Assembly (NCBI RefSeq): GCF_016920785.2 | Contig: NW_024609835.1 | Location: forward strand, 176,945,109 to 177,009,108 | Origin: Ixodes scapularis | Taxonomy: Eukaryota > Arthropoda > Arachnida > Ixodida > Ixodidae | DNA: 64,000 nt | Direction: 5' to 3' | Shown here: positions 35,268-45,800 of the stretch, piece by piece | How the letters are laid out: each line of letters begins with the position of its first letter | How positions within the stretch are numbered: position 1 is the first letter of the stretch | Program-made: the position numbers and the translations under genes | The notes under the pieces: generated by a model | What the model was told of the DNA's origin: nothing | The model's database searches: none | Seen by the model: the letters and a program-made list of their open reading frames with translations, nothing else

Positions 35268-35784
35268 TTAATTTTCGTCTTAGAATCTAGGCAAAATACA
35301 CAATGGGGAAGCCGATTGAAGATGTCGGGAACGTAGTAGTCTCGCGTTTTCATTCCGTATCTCGTGAAACAGCGTGGTTTCTCAAATCTGGTCGACTGCC
35401 TAAGAATACGAGACGATACATGTGGGATCTTGTAGTTGTCCGTCCAAAAATACCGAAGAATTACTGTTTCTTGGTACAAAGAAAAACAATTTGGCATCTC
35501 TAGATCGGCGAAGAGATTCGTGCTGTTTGAATAACTTGAATTGTACGCCACATTTTTAAAAGACAATTCAAAACACTGTTTACCTTCTCGTGCCAGAGCC
35601 CTACACTGTGCGCGAACACTGTCACACCGTAGGTTAGCACATTGCACGCCAAGGCGTGAACGCCACATTCCGTAAGACACGACACTAACCGCTTGTTCCA
35701 GGAAATGTCGCTTTCGAAAATAATACCCATGTACTTCGTGCTGTCTACCCATTGAAGAGAAACGCTACCAGACATGCTATTCAC
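35268..35784 (-). pseudogene. LINE A ORF2 C-terminal part
   Basis: Two overlapping frames (35500-35784 and 35261-35752) show post-RT features: the first reads WVDSTKYMGIIFESDISW, the typical strand after the YADD domain (YLG..ID..L.W). The second ends with a cysteine- and basic-rich tail and a TRYGMKTRDYYVPDIFNRLP motif, the common C-terminus of L2/CR1-like LINEs. The switch of frame shows at least one indel. Confidence 0.75.
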
Positions 35785-35860
35785 ACCGCGGAAATAGGAA
35801 GGTTCATCTGCTTTAGCGGATTGCGGAAACAGATCAACTTAGTTTTTACTGGATTGACTT

Positions 35861-36056
35861 TTAAAAGATTGGAGGCGTACCAGTCCACCACTCTACTAAC
35901 ATTGGTTTGCACATATTACATGCACTGTCGAAATTCACATGTCTGGATATCAGCAGAGTGTCGTCGGTATATTGATAACATTTGCAACCCGAAATGACAG
36001 AGATAAGGTTGTTGACATAAATATTGAACAGCAGCGGCGATAACACAGAGCCTTGG
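35861..36056 (-). pseudogene. LINE A reverse transcriptase core fragment
   Basis: The minus-strand translation contains VPQGSVLSPLLFNIYVNNL followed by YTDDT. The first is RT motif 4/5 (VPQGS.LSP), the second the catalytic YADD box with A to T. The two aspartates are retained. It ends abruptly on the 5' side at the SINE insertion. Confidence 0.85.
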
Positions 36057-36061
36057 GGAAC

Positions 36062-36300
36062 TAATTATAATGCAATTAAATGCAAAGGTGCAAGCGAGCT
36101 GGACAAGAATGATGAAAATAATCCCTGGAGAAGGGGAACAAGAGGGACAAAGGACAAACATAAATCTCCAAACACTGCTAGGTGACTGGTGAGCGACCGA
36201 AAAAATCCGCCTGGTCCCGGTATCGAACCAGGGACCTCTCCATTACAGGTGGAGCGCTCTACCAACTGAGCTAACCGGGGGTTAGACGTCAGTAGAGCAA
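36062..36300 (-). mobile_element. tRNA-Thr-like SINE inserted in LINE A
   Basis: On the minus strand the head reads GGTTAGCTCAGTTGGTAGAG (box A), an anticodon arm CTCCA-CCTGTAA-TGGAG with TGT, and GGTTCGATACC (box B). Acceptor pairing is broken at two positions and the tail continues into unrelated sequence, so this is a SINE and not a tRNA gene. It lies inside the RT region of LINE A. Boundaries are approximate; I could not fix the duplication. Confidence 0.75.
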
Positions 36301-36304
36301 ACGG

Positions 36305-36336
36305 GTTTTATCAGTTGCTGTGGCAACTGATAAAAC
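36305..36336. repeat. 14-bp-stem hairpin at the SINE/LINE junction
   Basis: GTTTTATCAGTTGC and its exact complement are separated by TGTG. It sits where the SINE head meets LINE A sequence and may be a fold-back copy of the target site. Confidence 0.75.
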
Positions 36337-36511
36337 ATGTTTGAATAAAACCCTTAATAATATAAAACAGCACATGCTTTAACGAATTAAAGGTCCTTTG
36401 TAAAAAACCTACGGTAATTCCGTCAACGCCTGGTTGATCTGGTCCACTTAATACTGAACACGGCAGAACGCAAACCCTCTTCATCAATCTCAGAAAGAAA
36501 AGCGGACGCAC
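36320..36511 (-). pseudogene. LINE A RT N-terminal fragment
   Basis: The frame contains PGVDGITVGFLQ followed by a hydrophobic helix, matching RT motif 1 of LINEs (PG.DGI....L). About 100 residues normally lie between this and VPQGS; most are missing, so the RT has an internal deletion beside the SINE. Confidence 0.65.
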
Positions 36512-36894
36512 AATTAGTACCCTTCAAGGTTAATTCGTGCACGCTCCCACTGAGTGATTTCTCGGATGACGCAGCAAAAAAAGGTGTTAAATGTTTCGAC
36601 CATCCCCTTAGGATGACTATGACGTCATCAAGGGAGCGCCGGTGGCACCCTCGAAGTCCGTTTGCAAGGGACCAAGCTCTCGCGATATTAAAAGGATGTT
36701 TTGAAAATTCTTTCTGAAAGTCCTTTTATCAGAGCCAACAAGGGCATTAACTTTGTTCCTGGTTGCACGAAAGACTCCGCGCAGTTGAGCATTTGCAGGT
36801 GATCGCCTACAACGCGCCTATAGCTTTTCTTTCTCCGCGATCGCAGACAGAATATTTGCGCTTAACCAAACGCAATATAACTTATGTTTTGTCA

Positions 36895-37596
36895 CTAAAC
36901 GTTGCGCCGTGCCTTTGACTTGAAAGAGTCATGGAGAACAACACATTTTTGGTAGACATCAGAATACGACACCGTTTTGAGAAACGAGCTCCAATCATAA
37001 GATGACGCCATAGAGTCCATAATTTGTCTATCGAAAATTTCTAAAGTTTGTCGACTATTGTTGGCACATCCCGACGTGCGCTGCCAAACTGTTTGGCATC
37101 CAACAAAAAAGTGGTCAGACAGCTTTTGCAAAATTACTGCCGACCTCACCGTTGCGTCTAGAGTCCTAACCAGATTATGGTCGATACGCGAAGATACGAG
37201 CCTTCTAGCCATAAATTCCTCCCTTGTTGGGAAACTAATAGTAATTTCGATACCAGCACTAGCAAGTGTGTTAAGGTAGTCACAGATTTGTCATCTTTCA
37301 GCTAATCTATGTTGATATCCCCTACGATGAAAAGTAACCCCTGACTGTAACTCGCGGCTAGGATCTCCGAGAGCTCCTGAAAAAATTGTCTGACGCTTTT
37401 GAACGGGGGCCTATAACAGGCTAAGAGAGGAAGAGAGTGACAGGAGTTCTCGACTTATAAAAAAAATACAATCTACTTAACTGAAAGCCACTTCCTGACT
37501 TGAAACGAGCCATTCCCTTTTTACGTAAACTACGAGCCCCCCTCCAGTGGAATACTGTTGAGAGAACCAAAAAGAATGGTACCCAGGCAGCTGAAA

Positions 37597-37600
<4 letters not shown>
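36895..37600 (-). pseudogene. LINE A APE endonuclease remnants
   Basis: In order on the minus strand: STGGGLVVYVKREW (the GG.A.Y strand), GDINID near 37305-37325 (the GDFN motif, metal/active site), and SRIDHNLVRT followed by LSDHF (the S.IDH...SDH catalytic end). Together these are the signature of an apurinic endonuclease-like domain. The pieces are in different frames. Confidence 0.8.
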
Positions 37601-37628
<28 letters not shown>

Positions 37629-37963
37629 TAATAATTTTATTCCACATAAGTTCAATAGCAATGTACAAGTACGGGTCTGTCCAAGCCAAGGGAGGCTTGT
37701 GGGACGGGACCCGACAAGTCGGACAGCGAAAGCTCTTAAAAATGGAAAAAAGCAAAATAAAGAACACTTCGTAAAACGAAACAGTACAGAGTGAATACGA
37801 AATGCTAGATTCTAGAATTCATCAACATTTTTTTCAACTTTCTTTTTGCAGTACACTCAACGACCCAATCGGGTAATTTATTGAAGACAGATGGCACATA
37901 ATGAGAGCGAATTCTTTTACCGTAGCGAGTTACACAACGGGGAATGACGAAACTGGATGTTAC
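37593..37963 (-). mobile_element. LINE B: 3' end of a second LINE copy
   Basis: Has the same tail type (AATAAAATTATTATT) and shares the UTR phrase GGCTTGTGGGACGGG(A/G)CC with LINE A. The coding end (37805-37960) reads TRYGKRIRSHYVPSVFNKLP and stops at 37805-37807, parallel to LINE A's C-terminus. It is cut on its 5' side by the DNA transposon at 37964. Confidence 0.75.
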
Positions 37964-38878
37964 AGGGTGATTTCAGATAATATCGACCAAAGGGTGGCTG
38001 GTCGACATTTTTAAATCAACTGGTGTTTTTATATGACATTGTCTAGTGTCTGGTATAAACGAATCCACACTTAGTTTTGACCAGAAAAAAAATTTGGAGA
38101 CAAGAAAAATCGTAAGGCAGGGAGAGGTGGACAGTTGCAATAACGCGCACTGATGGAGGGGGCAAGTTTGAAAGTGAATAATTAAAACAATAAAATTAGG
38201 AGAATTTTAAAACTTTCACAAACAAACTATGGGTACAACTTGCTTGTAATATAAAGTAATAATATTTATTAAAAATTTATTTAGTTTTCTAAAAATTGCC
38301 AAACATGCCTGCTCGAACGACAAATGGCAAACTTTGGAAATCTGTATCTCATGAAATAATTTAATCATTATTACATAACTTGCAGACATTATTTTACTAA
38401 TATATGGCTATTATTGAAAAAATAAATGAGGTATCTGAGTGACACAATAGTTACAATATATTTAGGCAAACATGGGAAAAAATGAAACAAAGAAAAATTC
38501 CAATGCGAATAAAAACAAAAACACCACCTTCGATATTTTTAAAATTTGGGTACCCAGTTATACTCTATTTCGGCATTCATTTCTATTAAAAACATGTTGC
38601 ATCATTGCACTGTGAAAAAAGAAACAACTCCCCAAAGTAGGGTCCTTTTTCAAAGCCTACACTTAGCAGTGTCCTATACAAGAAGTGACTCTTAGTTCCA
38701 GTTTCATGAAACTTGCACAAATCTTTTATATACATTTATTCAGATGAGGTCATTGATAAAAAGAGCGATCGGTCACACAGTAAAAGGGAGGAGAAACTAT
38801 ATACAGCATTTTACATAAGCGTACAAAGTGGTATCATATTAGAGACTAATGATTTGAGAAAAGATGATGCAGTGTGAA
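37964..38878 (+). repeat. Left long terminal inverted repeat
   Basis: Pairs with 42498-43394. Sample matches: gatgg(a)gg(g)ggc near 38153-38164 against 43197-43208, and gtagggtcctttttcaaagc at 38638-38657 against its complement near 42699-42718. AT-rich and non-coding. The arms differ by many substitutions and small indels, so the element is not new. Confidence 0.85.
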
Positions 38879-39284
38879 GTTGTACCTTCCGGTATATTTT
38901 ACATCTAGAGTAAAATAAATAACTTTACTTCCACACACAAAAACAAAGATATAATAGTAAGATATTTAGGTTGGCTGTGTATTTACGATTACAAACAATT
39001 TCAGGTGACGGATGCCATAGTGCCTAACTGGAGCAGCTTCGATGCTCTCGGTGTATGAATTAATCGTGGCAAGCCGATATATTTTATCCTGCTCCAGGAT
39101 AACATTTTTGGGATTTTTTTTATAGTGATCAGACAAAAATTATTAGTAACCAGCAACAAAAACAGTAGGTTAAATACCCCGTGAAGAAAAATGTGATAAA
39201 TAAGATGTCCCTGCATTCAAAATGAGCAGTCCTTGGGAAATCAAATTCGGCACTTTACGCTAAGGTTTACCTCGCTGTACCCAT

Positions 39285-41286
39285 TTAATAAAGTTGCTTC
39301 CAAGCAGATCCGACTGTCCGTGCTACATATACGTCACAGGTCCCTTCTGTTGATGATTTGCTGAGCCGCCACGCGTGCCAAGACTGAATGCCAGGGAAGG
39401 CGCGCACCGTCAGCCACTCTTCTTTTTTTTGTTCACGATACCGAACAACTTCATTTTCGTCCAGATATACAAGATGCACGCCTTTCAGTTTCTTTGATAG
39501 AACGCTCACCATTGTCCTGGCCGTCTGAATTGCGCTTACTGAACGTTCTCTCAGGTTGTTCAGCGTGGCCTGGTGCTTCACGAGTCCGCCAACTCCGTCA
39601 CATGCATTTTTCCCATGTCCAGATGCAGAAAATAACCACTGGGCTTGTGGGCAATCGTCCTTTGCAAATTGGTGAAGCTGGTAGCGATTCTTGAAATGAC
39701 TGGCGGCGCCGTCACTTACGTACGTCACGTACGAGTATACCGCAACGTTGTCTTCAACCCACTCCTTCACTTTTTCTAGAGCCAAGCAAGCGTGAGCGGC
39801 GTCGTGACACAGGTCCTCACTGATGATGGCAAAGCTGTTTGTAGATTTTCTTGTCGTCACTACACATGTAAATATCGAAACTTGTTTTTTTTTCCAGTGC
39901 TTGCACTTGGTCAGGAAGCACGATGGTCCAGTTTTCAGCAAAGTCAAAATGAAAGACAATGCTCCCGTGTTGCATGCACTGTTTTTCATCGTAGATCGCT
40001 TTACCTTGCGTTTGCCGGATATGGTTGTGAAGTACCAAACTTCCAACCGTCACTTGGATGACTTTTAGGAAAGTCTCAGGTTCCAAAGTTTTTTTCACAA
40101 GGTCGCCGGACTCCCATGTTGCAAGCACAATCTCTTCATCCTCCGGGATATCAAGTTCCTGGAGTGTAAAAAACTGGCCTTTTGGGCAGTGATCACAGTC
40201 TCCTTGAAGGCACAGTTCTGTTGCTGGGTCGCACAGAAATGCCGAGTTCATTTCACCAGTGTTGAATGTTGAGCCTGTAACGTTCTCTAGAGCGGCAATA
40301 CAAAGACAATAATTGGCGCAGCGCACACAAACGCACACTTCCTGGTGTGGAATACATTGGACCCATCTAGGGCGCAACGAATAAAATTTCGTTAGCCCAA
40401 CGCCGGAATCGGGATGCTTGTCTTTGTATATACGGAAGGCCTCTCGTATTGAGCGTGTAATGAAGCGCTTTGGCACGAACGTTTTCTCTCCGTTGAGCAT
40501 GACAGAGATGACGTCCTTCTGGTTGGGACTTTGGCGCGAACATTGTAGCTCGTCTTTCGTGAAGTACACTAGGGCAGCAGACAGGTTCTCAGGGCTCACC
40601 TTGCACCTCGTGTAAGGATCCGGCTCATACCACACGCCATGCTTTTCCTTGAGTTTTCGGGATTTACTGATGAGATGCATTGAGGCCTGTGGAATCATCT
40701 TTTGAACCTCATTCTTCGTCAGTGTTGACGGCAGGAGTGTAAGCAGTTGACAACGTTCCCGGAGAGAGGTGGCGGTTTCAAAGGCCTGCCGAAAGTTGTC
40801 CACCCACTCAGTGCATGTGGAGCATGTTGGTTCGAACGACCCCGATGGTGCGTCCCTGTCGTACGCAATACGTAGCCTTGAGCGTATATTCTTGACAGCA
40901 ACCTGCTCCAGTTCTGTCTGCTTTCTCTTGACATAGGCAGGCCTGTCCCGACTTCTTACGACGCTTGGTTGTCTCAGCGGCGACACATCTGTAGGTAGTA
41001 TGCTGCGATTTAGATCTTCACTTGCTTCTTCAGCTGGCACAAATATGTCAGGGCACTGCTCTGAGCTTCGCATCGAGATCTCCTTAGTGATGTGCATGAA
41101 GCAATGGTAGCACAGGTAGTCCGTCGCACTCACTTTGGTGGAACAGTCAGGCGGAAGAATTTGCTTCAACGAGTTTAGGTCCAACTCGCCAACACTTCGA
41201 AAATTCCGCTGCTTTGGTATTGTCTTTTTGTGTTTGCAAAAGTAATCTGCACAAAACACTCGTTCGGAGCTCCAGGACGTCTTCAT
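39285..41286 (-). pseudogene. DDE-type transposase with one frameshift
   Basis: The main frame runs from 41286 to 39817 (489 codons). The continuation is in another frame from about 39890 down to 39285. The N-terminal half has paired cysteines (CYHC; CVCVRCANYC; CDHC), probably zinc-binding. DFAENW (first D at residue 448) looks like the first catalytic strand. In the shifted frame SDGAASHFKN and HGKNACDGVGG, 38 residues apart, look like the second and third acidic sites. The break falls at a run of nine A (minus; 39885-39893). All key residues are present, so it may be a single-base mutation, an assembly error or slippage. Confidence 0.75.
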
Positions 41287-41289
41287 AAT

Positions 41290-42497
41290 GTATACATAAA
41301 TAATAGAAATTAAACCCCAACTGATGGCATATAATTGCCAAGTGAAAGGCTGAGGAGCTCACTCACTGCAAACGTATATTTGAAAAGAGAGGTCACAACT
41401 GAGGCTGTCGGCAAAGCTCGATCCACCTCAAAGGAAGAAAGAGGGAAAGTCTCCAGACAAAAAATTGTGGTCAGCGGCCTTCGAAAAAGACTTTCCGGAA
41501 TCGCACTGTCGTCCCTCCACGCGCTGATATGAAAGCACCCGAGCTTCTACCACGTGGTTCATGACACAGCCTGAGCCATGTCGGCGACCGGTTCGCGAGG
41601 GGTTGGCGGTGGGGTTACGTTGATGGTCACTCGGATTAGCCCTTGCTGTACTGAGCTACCGCCTGCAGTGCCTTATCGCCGGCTGGTGTCAACAACGAGA
41701 ACACACACACCCTGTCTACACCAAAACTACAAGCGTTCACCGCACACGCGTCGCCGCCGCTTTTAAGCTTTTGTGAAATTGCTTTCTTTTGCCGCGGAGA
41801 ACCGCCTTATCTTAACTACGCGCCTGAAATCCTTCCAGGCGGGCGTACACAATATCAAGCGTTTCGAGAAATGCCCGTGGAGTAGAACTAAAAATTCGGA
41901 GCCCGCGATGTCGATATCGTCGCCGTTGTGTTAGTACGCCGTCGCGTACTGCAGTCCCCCGTTGGGGGAGGAGGGGGGGGGGGGCGGTCTTACTACGATA
42001 ACATGGCGACAGCGTTTACACTCTATGTATTTACGCGAGGCTCGAGTATTTGGGGATAATGCTGCCGGTTGGTGTGCCCCTTTGTGCCTGATATTATCGC
42101 CCGTGACGCCAGCGAGTGAGATGGCGACAGGCATGACTGCTCAGTAAACAGGCGTCGGCGGCCATGTTTTGCTGGTTGAAGCGAACCCCCTTGTCCTTGA
42201 CAGCGAGCGGGGAAATGCGAAAAAAAGATTGTATCGGCCGTTTTGCCAGAACTAGCGACGAGTGTCGTCTGCGGTTTCCGGCAACTATTCTGCCATAATC
42301 GTGAGCTTAGCGAGGAAATGATGTTTGCTAGCCACAGAATACTACCACGCAGAAAGGGAATGCATGAACATGTTTTTGTTCTGGATATATATCAGGGATA
42401 TATATGAGAGAGAGAGAGAGAGATGAAGGTAGAGCGGAAGAGGGAATAGCAGGTAGTGTCGCAGGAGAATAAAGTAAACAAAGTTCCTAGTGGCCGA
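41290..42497. other. Transposon interior upstream of the transposase
   Basis: Lies between the transposase start and the right inverted repeat. It holds short frames only, a G run (41966-41980) and an AG microsatellite (42403-42423). It could contain the transposase promoter or a 5' exon, but I see no splice pair that I would trust. Unrelated nested repeats cannot be excluded. Confidence 0.45.
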
Positions 42498-43394
42498 TGG
42501 CTGCATGATCTTTTCTCGGATCACTAGTCCGTAATATGATACCTCTTTGTACACAGTAGTTTCTCCTTAATTTAAGTGTGTGAACGATTTCTTTAGTTAT
42601 CATTGGCCTCATCTGAATAAAAATATGTAAAAGATGTGTGTTGGTTTCATGAAACTGGAACTCAGAGTCAGTTCTTGTATAAAACACTGCTAAGTGTAGG
42701 CTTTGAAAAAGGACCCTACTTTGGGGAGTTGTATCTTCTTTCTCAATAAAATGATGCAACATGTTTTTAATGGAAATGAATGCCGAAATAGAGTATAACA
42801 GGTTACCTAAATTTTAAAAAAAATCGAGGGTGGTGTTTTTTTTTTATTCGCATCGGAATTTTTCTTTGTTTGATTTTTTTTCCATGTTTGACTAAATATA
42901 TCCTAACTATTATATAACACAGATACCTTAGTTATTTTTTAAATATTAGCTATATATTAGTACAATAATATCTGCAAATTATATCATAATGATTAAATTA
43001 TTTCATGAGATACAGACCTCCAAATTTTGCCATCTGTCGTTCGAGCAGGCATGTTTGTCAATTTTTAGAAAAATAAATAAATTTGAAATAAATATGATTA
43101 CTTTACATTACAAGCAAGCTATACCCACAGTTTGCGCCTAAAACGTATTAGAGTTCTCCTAATGTTATCGCTTTAGTTATTCACTCTCAAACGGGCCCCC
43201 TCCATCAGTGCGCGTTAATGCAACTGTCCACCACCTCATGCCTTACGATTTTTCCTGTCCCCAAGTATTTTTTCTAGTCAAAACTAAGCTTGGATTCGTT
43301 CATACCAGACACTAGACAATAACATATAAAAACATCAGTTGATTTGAAAATGTCGACTAGCCATCATTTGGTCGATCTTATCTGAAATCACCCT
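42498..43394 (-). repeat. Right long terminal inverted repeat
   Basis: Complement of 37964-38878. Ends ...TCTGAAATCACCCT at 43394. Positions such as agtgtaggctttgaaaaagg (42692-42711) and gatgcaacatg (42753-42763) match the left arm. Confidence 0.85.
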
Positions 43395-44400
43395 ACAATA
43401 AACATGCATCTGTGTGTTGAGGCACAGATTGAGGCACAGGTTAATCAATACTAGCCACAAAATCAACAAATGCTTGGCAGGGGCGCTATGGAGTGGAATA
43501 AAAGATCCCAACTTTTTTTTAAAAGCGAATAAATTTAATTTATTTCATTTAAATAAGATGTTTACTGATTTTAATTAGATTAGTTGGATTAATTTAATTT
43601 GAACTACCTACTTATAACATGGTGCTTCTTACTATCTCTGTAATTTTAAACACGACAGATTGATTGATGAATCCGTTCGATCAGTGAAAGAATTTCTGTG
43701 TTATTTAAACTACTGTAGCTATAATATAGTGCTCCTTAATAACCCTTCTCTCTCCGATGTCAGTGGACAATTGATTAGAGAGAGTCGTACGCGTTTTACT
43801 TCTTTTTTTTATTAATAAAACATGTTCAATCAATCAATCAATCAAATTGATTGATCGATTCGTTCGATCATTGAAACGAAAGGTTTACTCTAAACTTAAA
43901 ATTTTTTTATAAATAACTTTTTATTGAGTAAACTCCGTGAGAGTAGTACAAAAGCAACTCGATATTTTTTAGTTAGTGAAAAATATTTATTTGCCTTTTC
44001 TTTTGCGTCGATTATTTTGCAAATGGCCATTACTTTTTAATTTTTTTGTTTCTTTGTTTCGCGTTCCTATTCACTTGCAAAAGGACGTTGTGTAACTAAC
44101 GAACAAAGTGGATTGTAGAAACAAGGCTCAACATTCTGTTTGGCTCCGAAGACCACTGCTTTGTGCCTGTGTTCAGGTTTAAAAAGACTTCTTTCTCGAT
44201 AATTTCTTCATTTAGATTCCAAACAAACTCACGTACAAAGCATCAAACCATAAGTGCACGGTAATTTTTTAAAATATATCTTTGGTGTTTTTGTGTTTAT
44301 ATTTTCGGGAAAGGGTTGATTTAAATCAATATAGTAAAACCGGTCTGTCATAAATCCCGATTTCAATAATTTTATTTTTATTCTCCAACCTGAGAGACGC
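43395..44400. other. AT-rich stretch with (CAAT)n run
   Basis: About 1 kb of AT-rich sequence. A CAATCAATCAATCAATC run at 43827-43846 follows attaataaaacatg, resembling a LINE-like tail. Two related gattgattgat...ttcgttcgatca blocks (43655-43690, 43846-43876) suggest a local duplication. No genes seen. Confidence 0.45.
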
Positions 44401-45364
44401 CGACTGCCCGGAGCTCGCGCTTGTAGCTTCTCCTTTGCTCATACAACTGTGTAAGATATATATGTATATACTGGTAGTATATGTAGGTGTGTGTAGGAAG
44501 GGGGGGGGGGGGGCACTGCGCGCGTCGCAGGTGCTACATAAAGTCGTCCCTTCGTCTTTTGTTGCAAGCGACGTCACCACGTGACTCTTCATCGATAAGT
44601 GGCTAGTGGCAGAGCCCGACTTCTCACGCTGTTCTAGGGGATGTATGCTCGTTTTTAAGCTGGTCTTCTGAGTGTGCAGCGTCATGTAAAACTAAGCACT
44701 TGCACTACGCGTTTTGCTTTTATACAGCTTCGTCATTGACCCTAGTTTCGTGCTTCAACGGCGGCGAGAACAGTTTTAGGAACGCGTTGAAGCGGAAACA
44801 TCTCCGGCGCGGTTTTCAAGTCAGCGTCCGTCTACTTTGAAGCCACTGAATCCTGAGCAGTTTTTCCTTGGTATTTTCATTCTTGGTGAGTCGATCCGAA
44901 TTCTCGGTGACAGATGTCTTCATAAAAACATTCCTCGTATACCGAGATTTTTATTTTTTTTATTTTTTTATACACACCGGTGGAGCAAATGCATATTTTC
45001 GCACCACAACCACATTCGGCGTCGATGCTTGGTGGCATTGAAAAATGATCATCCTTTCTTAGAATACGTAAGTAAACTAATATTATTGTAAGAGATCTGT
45101 GCGGATAAGCATGATTCATATCTAGATCGCACACACAGTGTCAAAGGTATTGGTCAAAGACGACTATATTAGCGGTGAACCCTTTCAGTATGATGGCGCT
45201 GCAAAGTGATGTTGCCGCGGTTGACCCACAGCGACCCTTATGAACTTTCGAAGATTCGAAAGAACCGAACAGGCGATTGGCCAGGGCAACAGGTGCCGAT
45301 CAGCCAATCGCCTTTTGAGGTCTTTGTCATTTGCATGTTTGTATCTGTTTGTGTCCTATTAGCG

Positions 45365-45515
45365 ATTCAGTATCCCCGCTAGATTCAGAGGGGAAACTGA
45401 ATTGATGTTGAGGTCAGGTGAGGTCAATTTCCCCCTTTAAATTTAGAGGGAAAACTTCCCCGCTAACTTTAGCGGGAAAATTTCCCGCAAGATTTAGCGG
45501 AAACATTTCCCAGCT
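45365..45515. repeat. Short array of palindromic 25-28-base units
   Basis: Degenerate units built on TTCCCCGCTAA.TTTAGCGG are repeated about four times (45425-45510). Each unit is itself an imperfect palindrome around taaa/ttta. Two further related half-units lie at 45375-45400. Confidence 0.6.
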
Positions 45516-45539
45516 TGTTCTTTGTCAGCCCCGGTGCTT

Positions 45540-45800
45540 GGTTATAGGATTGACGACATATGACCGAACACAGATCACGTGGTCCCTTGTTTTGGTTGCG
45601 AGTTGAGGGGGTGAACGCAGCTCGTTTTCTCGAAATTTTTTTTTATTTATTTATTTTTTTTTTTTTTGGGGGGGGGGGGGGCGTTATTGCGTGTAGCATA
45701 AAAACTTATGCGTGTTTTATAGGTTGTGAATGCCAAGAAATACGTATAAGTGGTATTTACTAGAAATATAAAAATCGCTTCATCGTCCCTCCAATAAACT
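45540..45800 (+). repeat. Partial relative of the TTAA MITE at 3584
   Basis: Shares ttgcgagttgagggggtgaa with 4048-4067 and a parallel right end (aagtggtattt, then atcgcttcatcg.ccct). A poly-T/poly-G stretch (45639-45680) has expanded inside. Its left end is not clear. Confidence 0.55.

Larger units (their letters stand above)
34935..37592 (-). mobile_element. LINE A: decayed non-LTR retrotransposon with APE and RT remnants
   Basis: Read on the minus strand, the order is: endonuclease pieces (37600-36895), RT pieces (36511-35861), a C-terminal tail motif (about 35380-35270), a UTR with AATAAA, and an (ATT)n tail at 34935-34964. This is the order of an APE-type LINE of the CR1/L2/Jockey group. 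The element is cut at about 37592 by the tail of LINE B and interrupted by a SINE at 36062-36300. Multiple frame breaks mean it is dead. Confidence 0.8.
37964..43394 (-). mobile_element. DNA transposon with about 0.9-kb terminal inverted repeats and a transposase
   Basis: Inverted repeats 37964-38878 and 42498-43394 begin AGGGTGATTTCAGATAA and remain clearly alignable throughout. They enclose a single transposase gene on the minus strand. The flanking duplication is unclear: AC occurs on both sides (37962-37963, 43395-43396). It sits next to, probably in, LINE B. Superfamily not identified from memory; very long inverted repeats and the protein motifs are described in the transposase entry. 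Confidence 0.85.

Noticed and set aside
35261..35752. 163-codon frame as a separate host protein
   Set aside because: Its C-terminal half matches the end of LINE B's coding region and its position fits the LINE A ORF2 end.
36190..36290. Functional tRNA-Thr gene
   Set aside because: Acceptor stem has two mismatches, position 33 is C instead of T, and the sequence continues as a SINE body.
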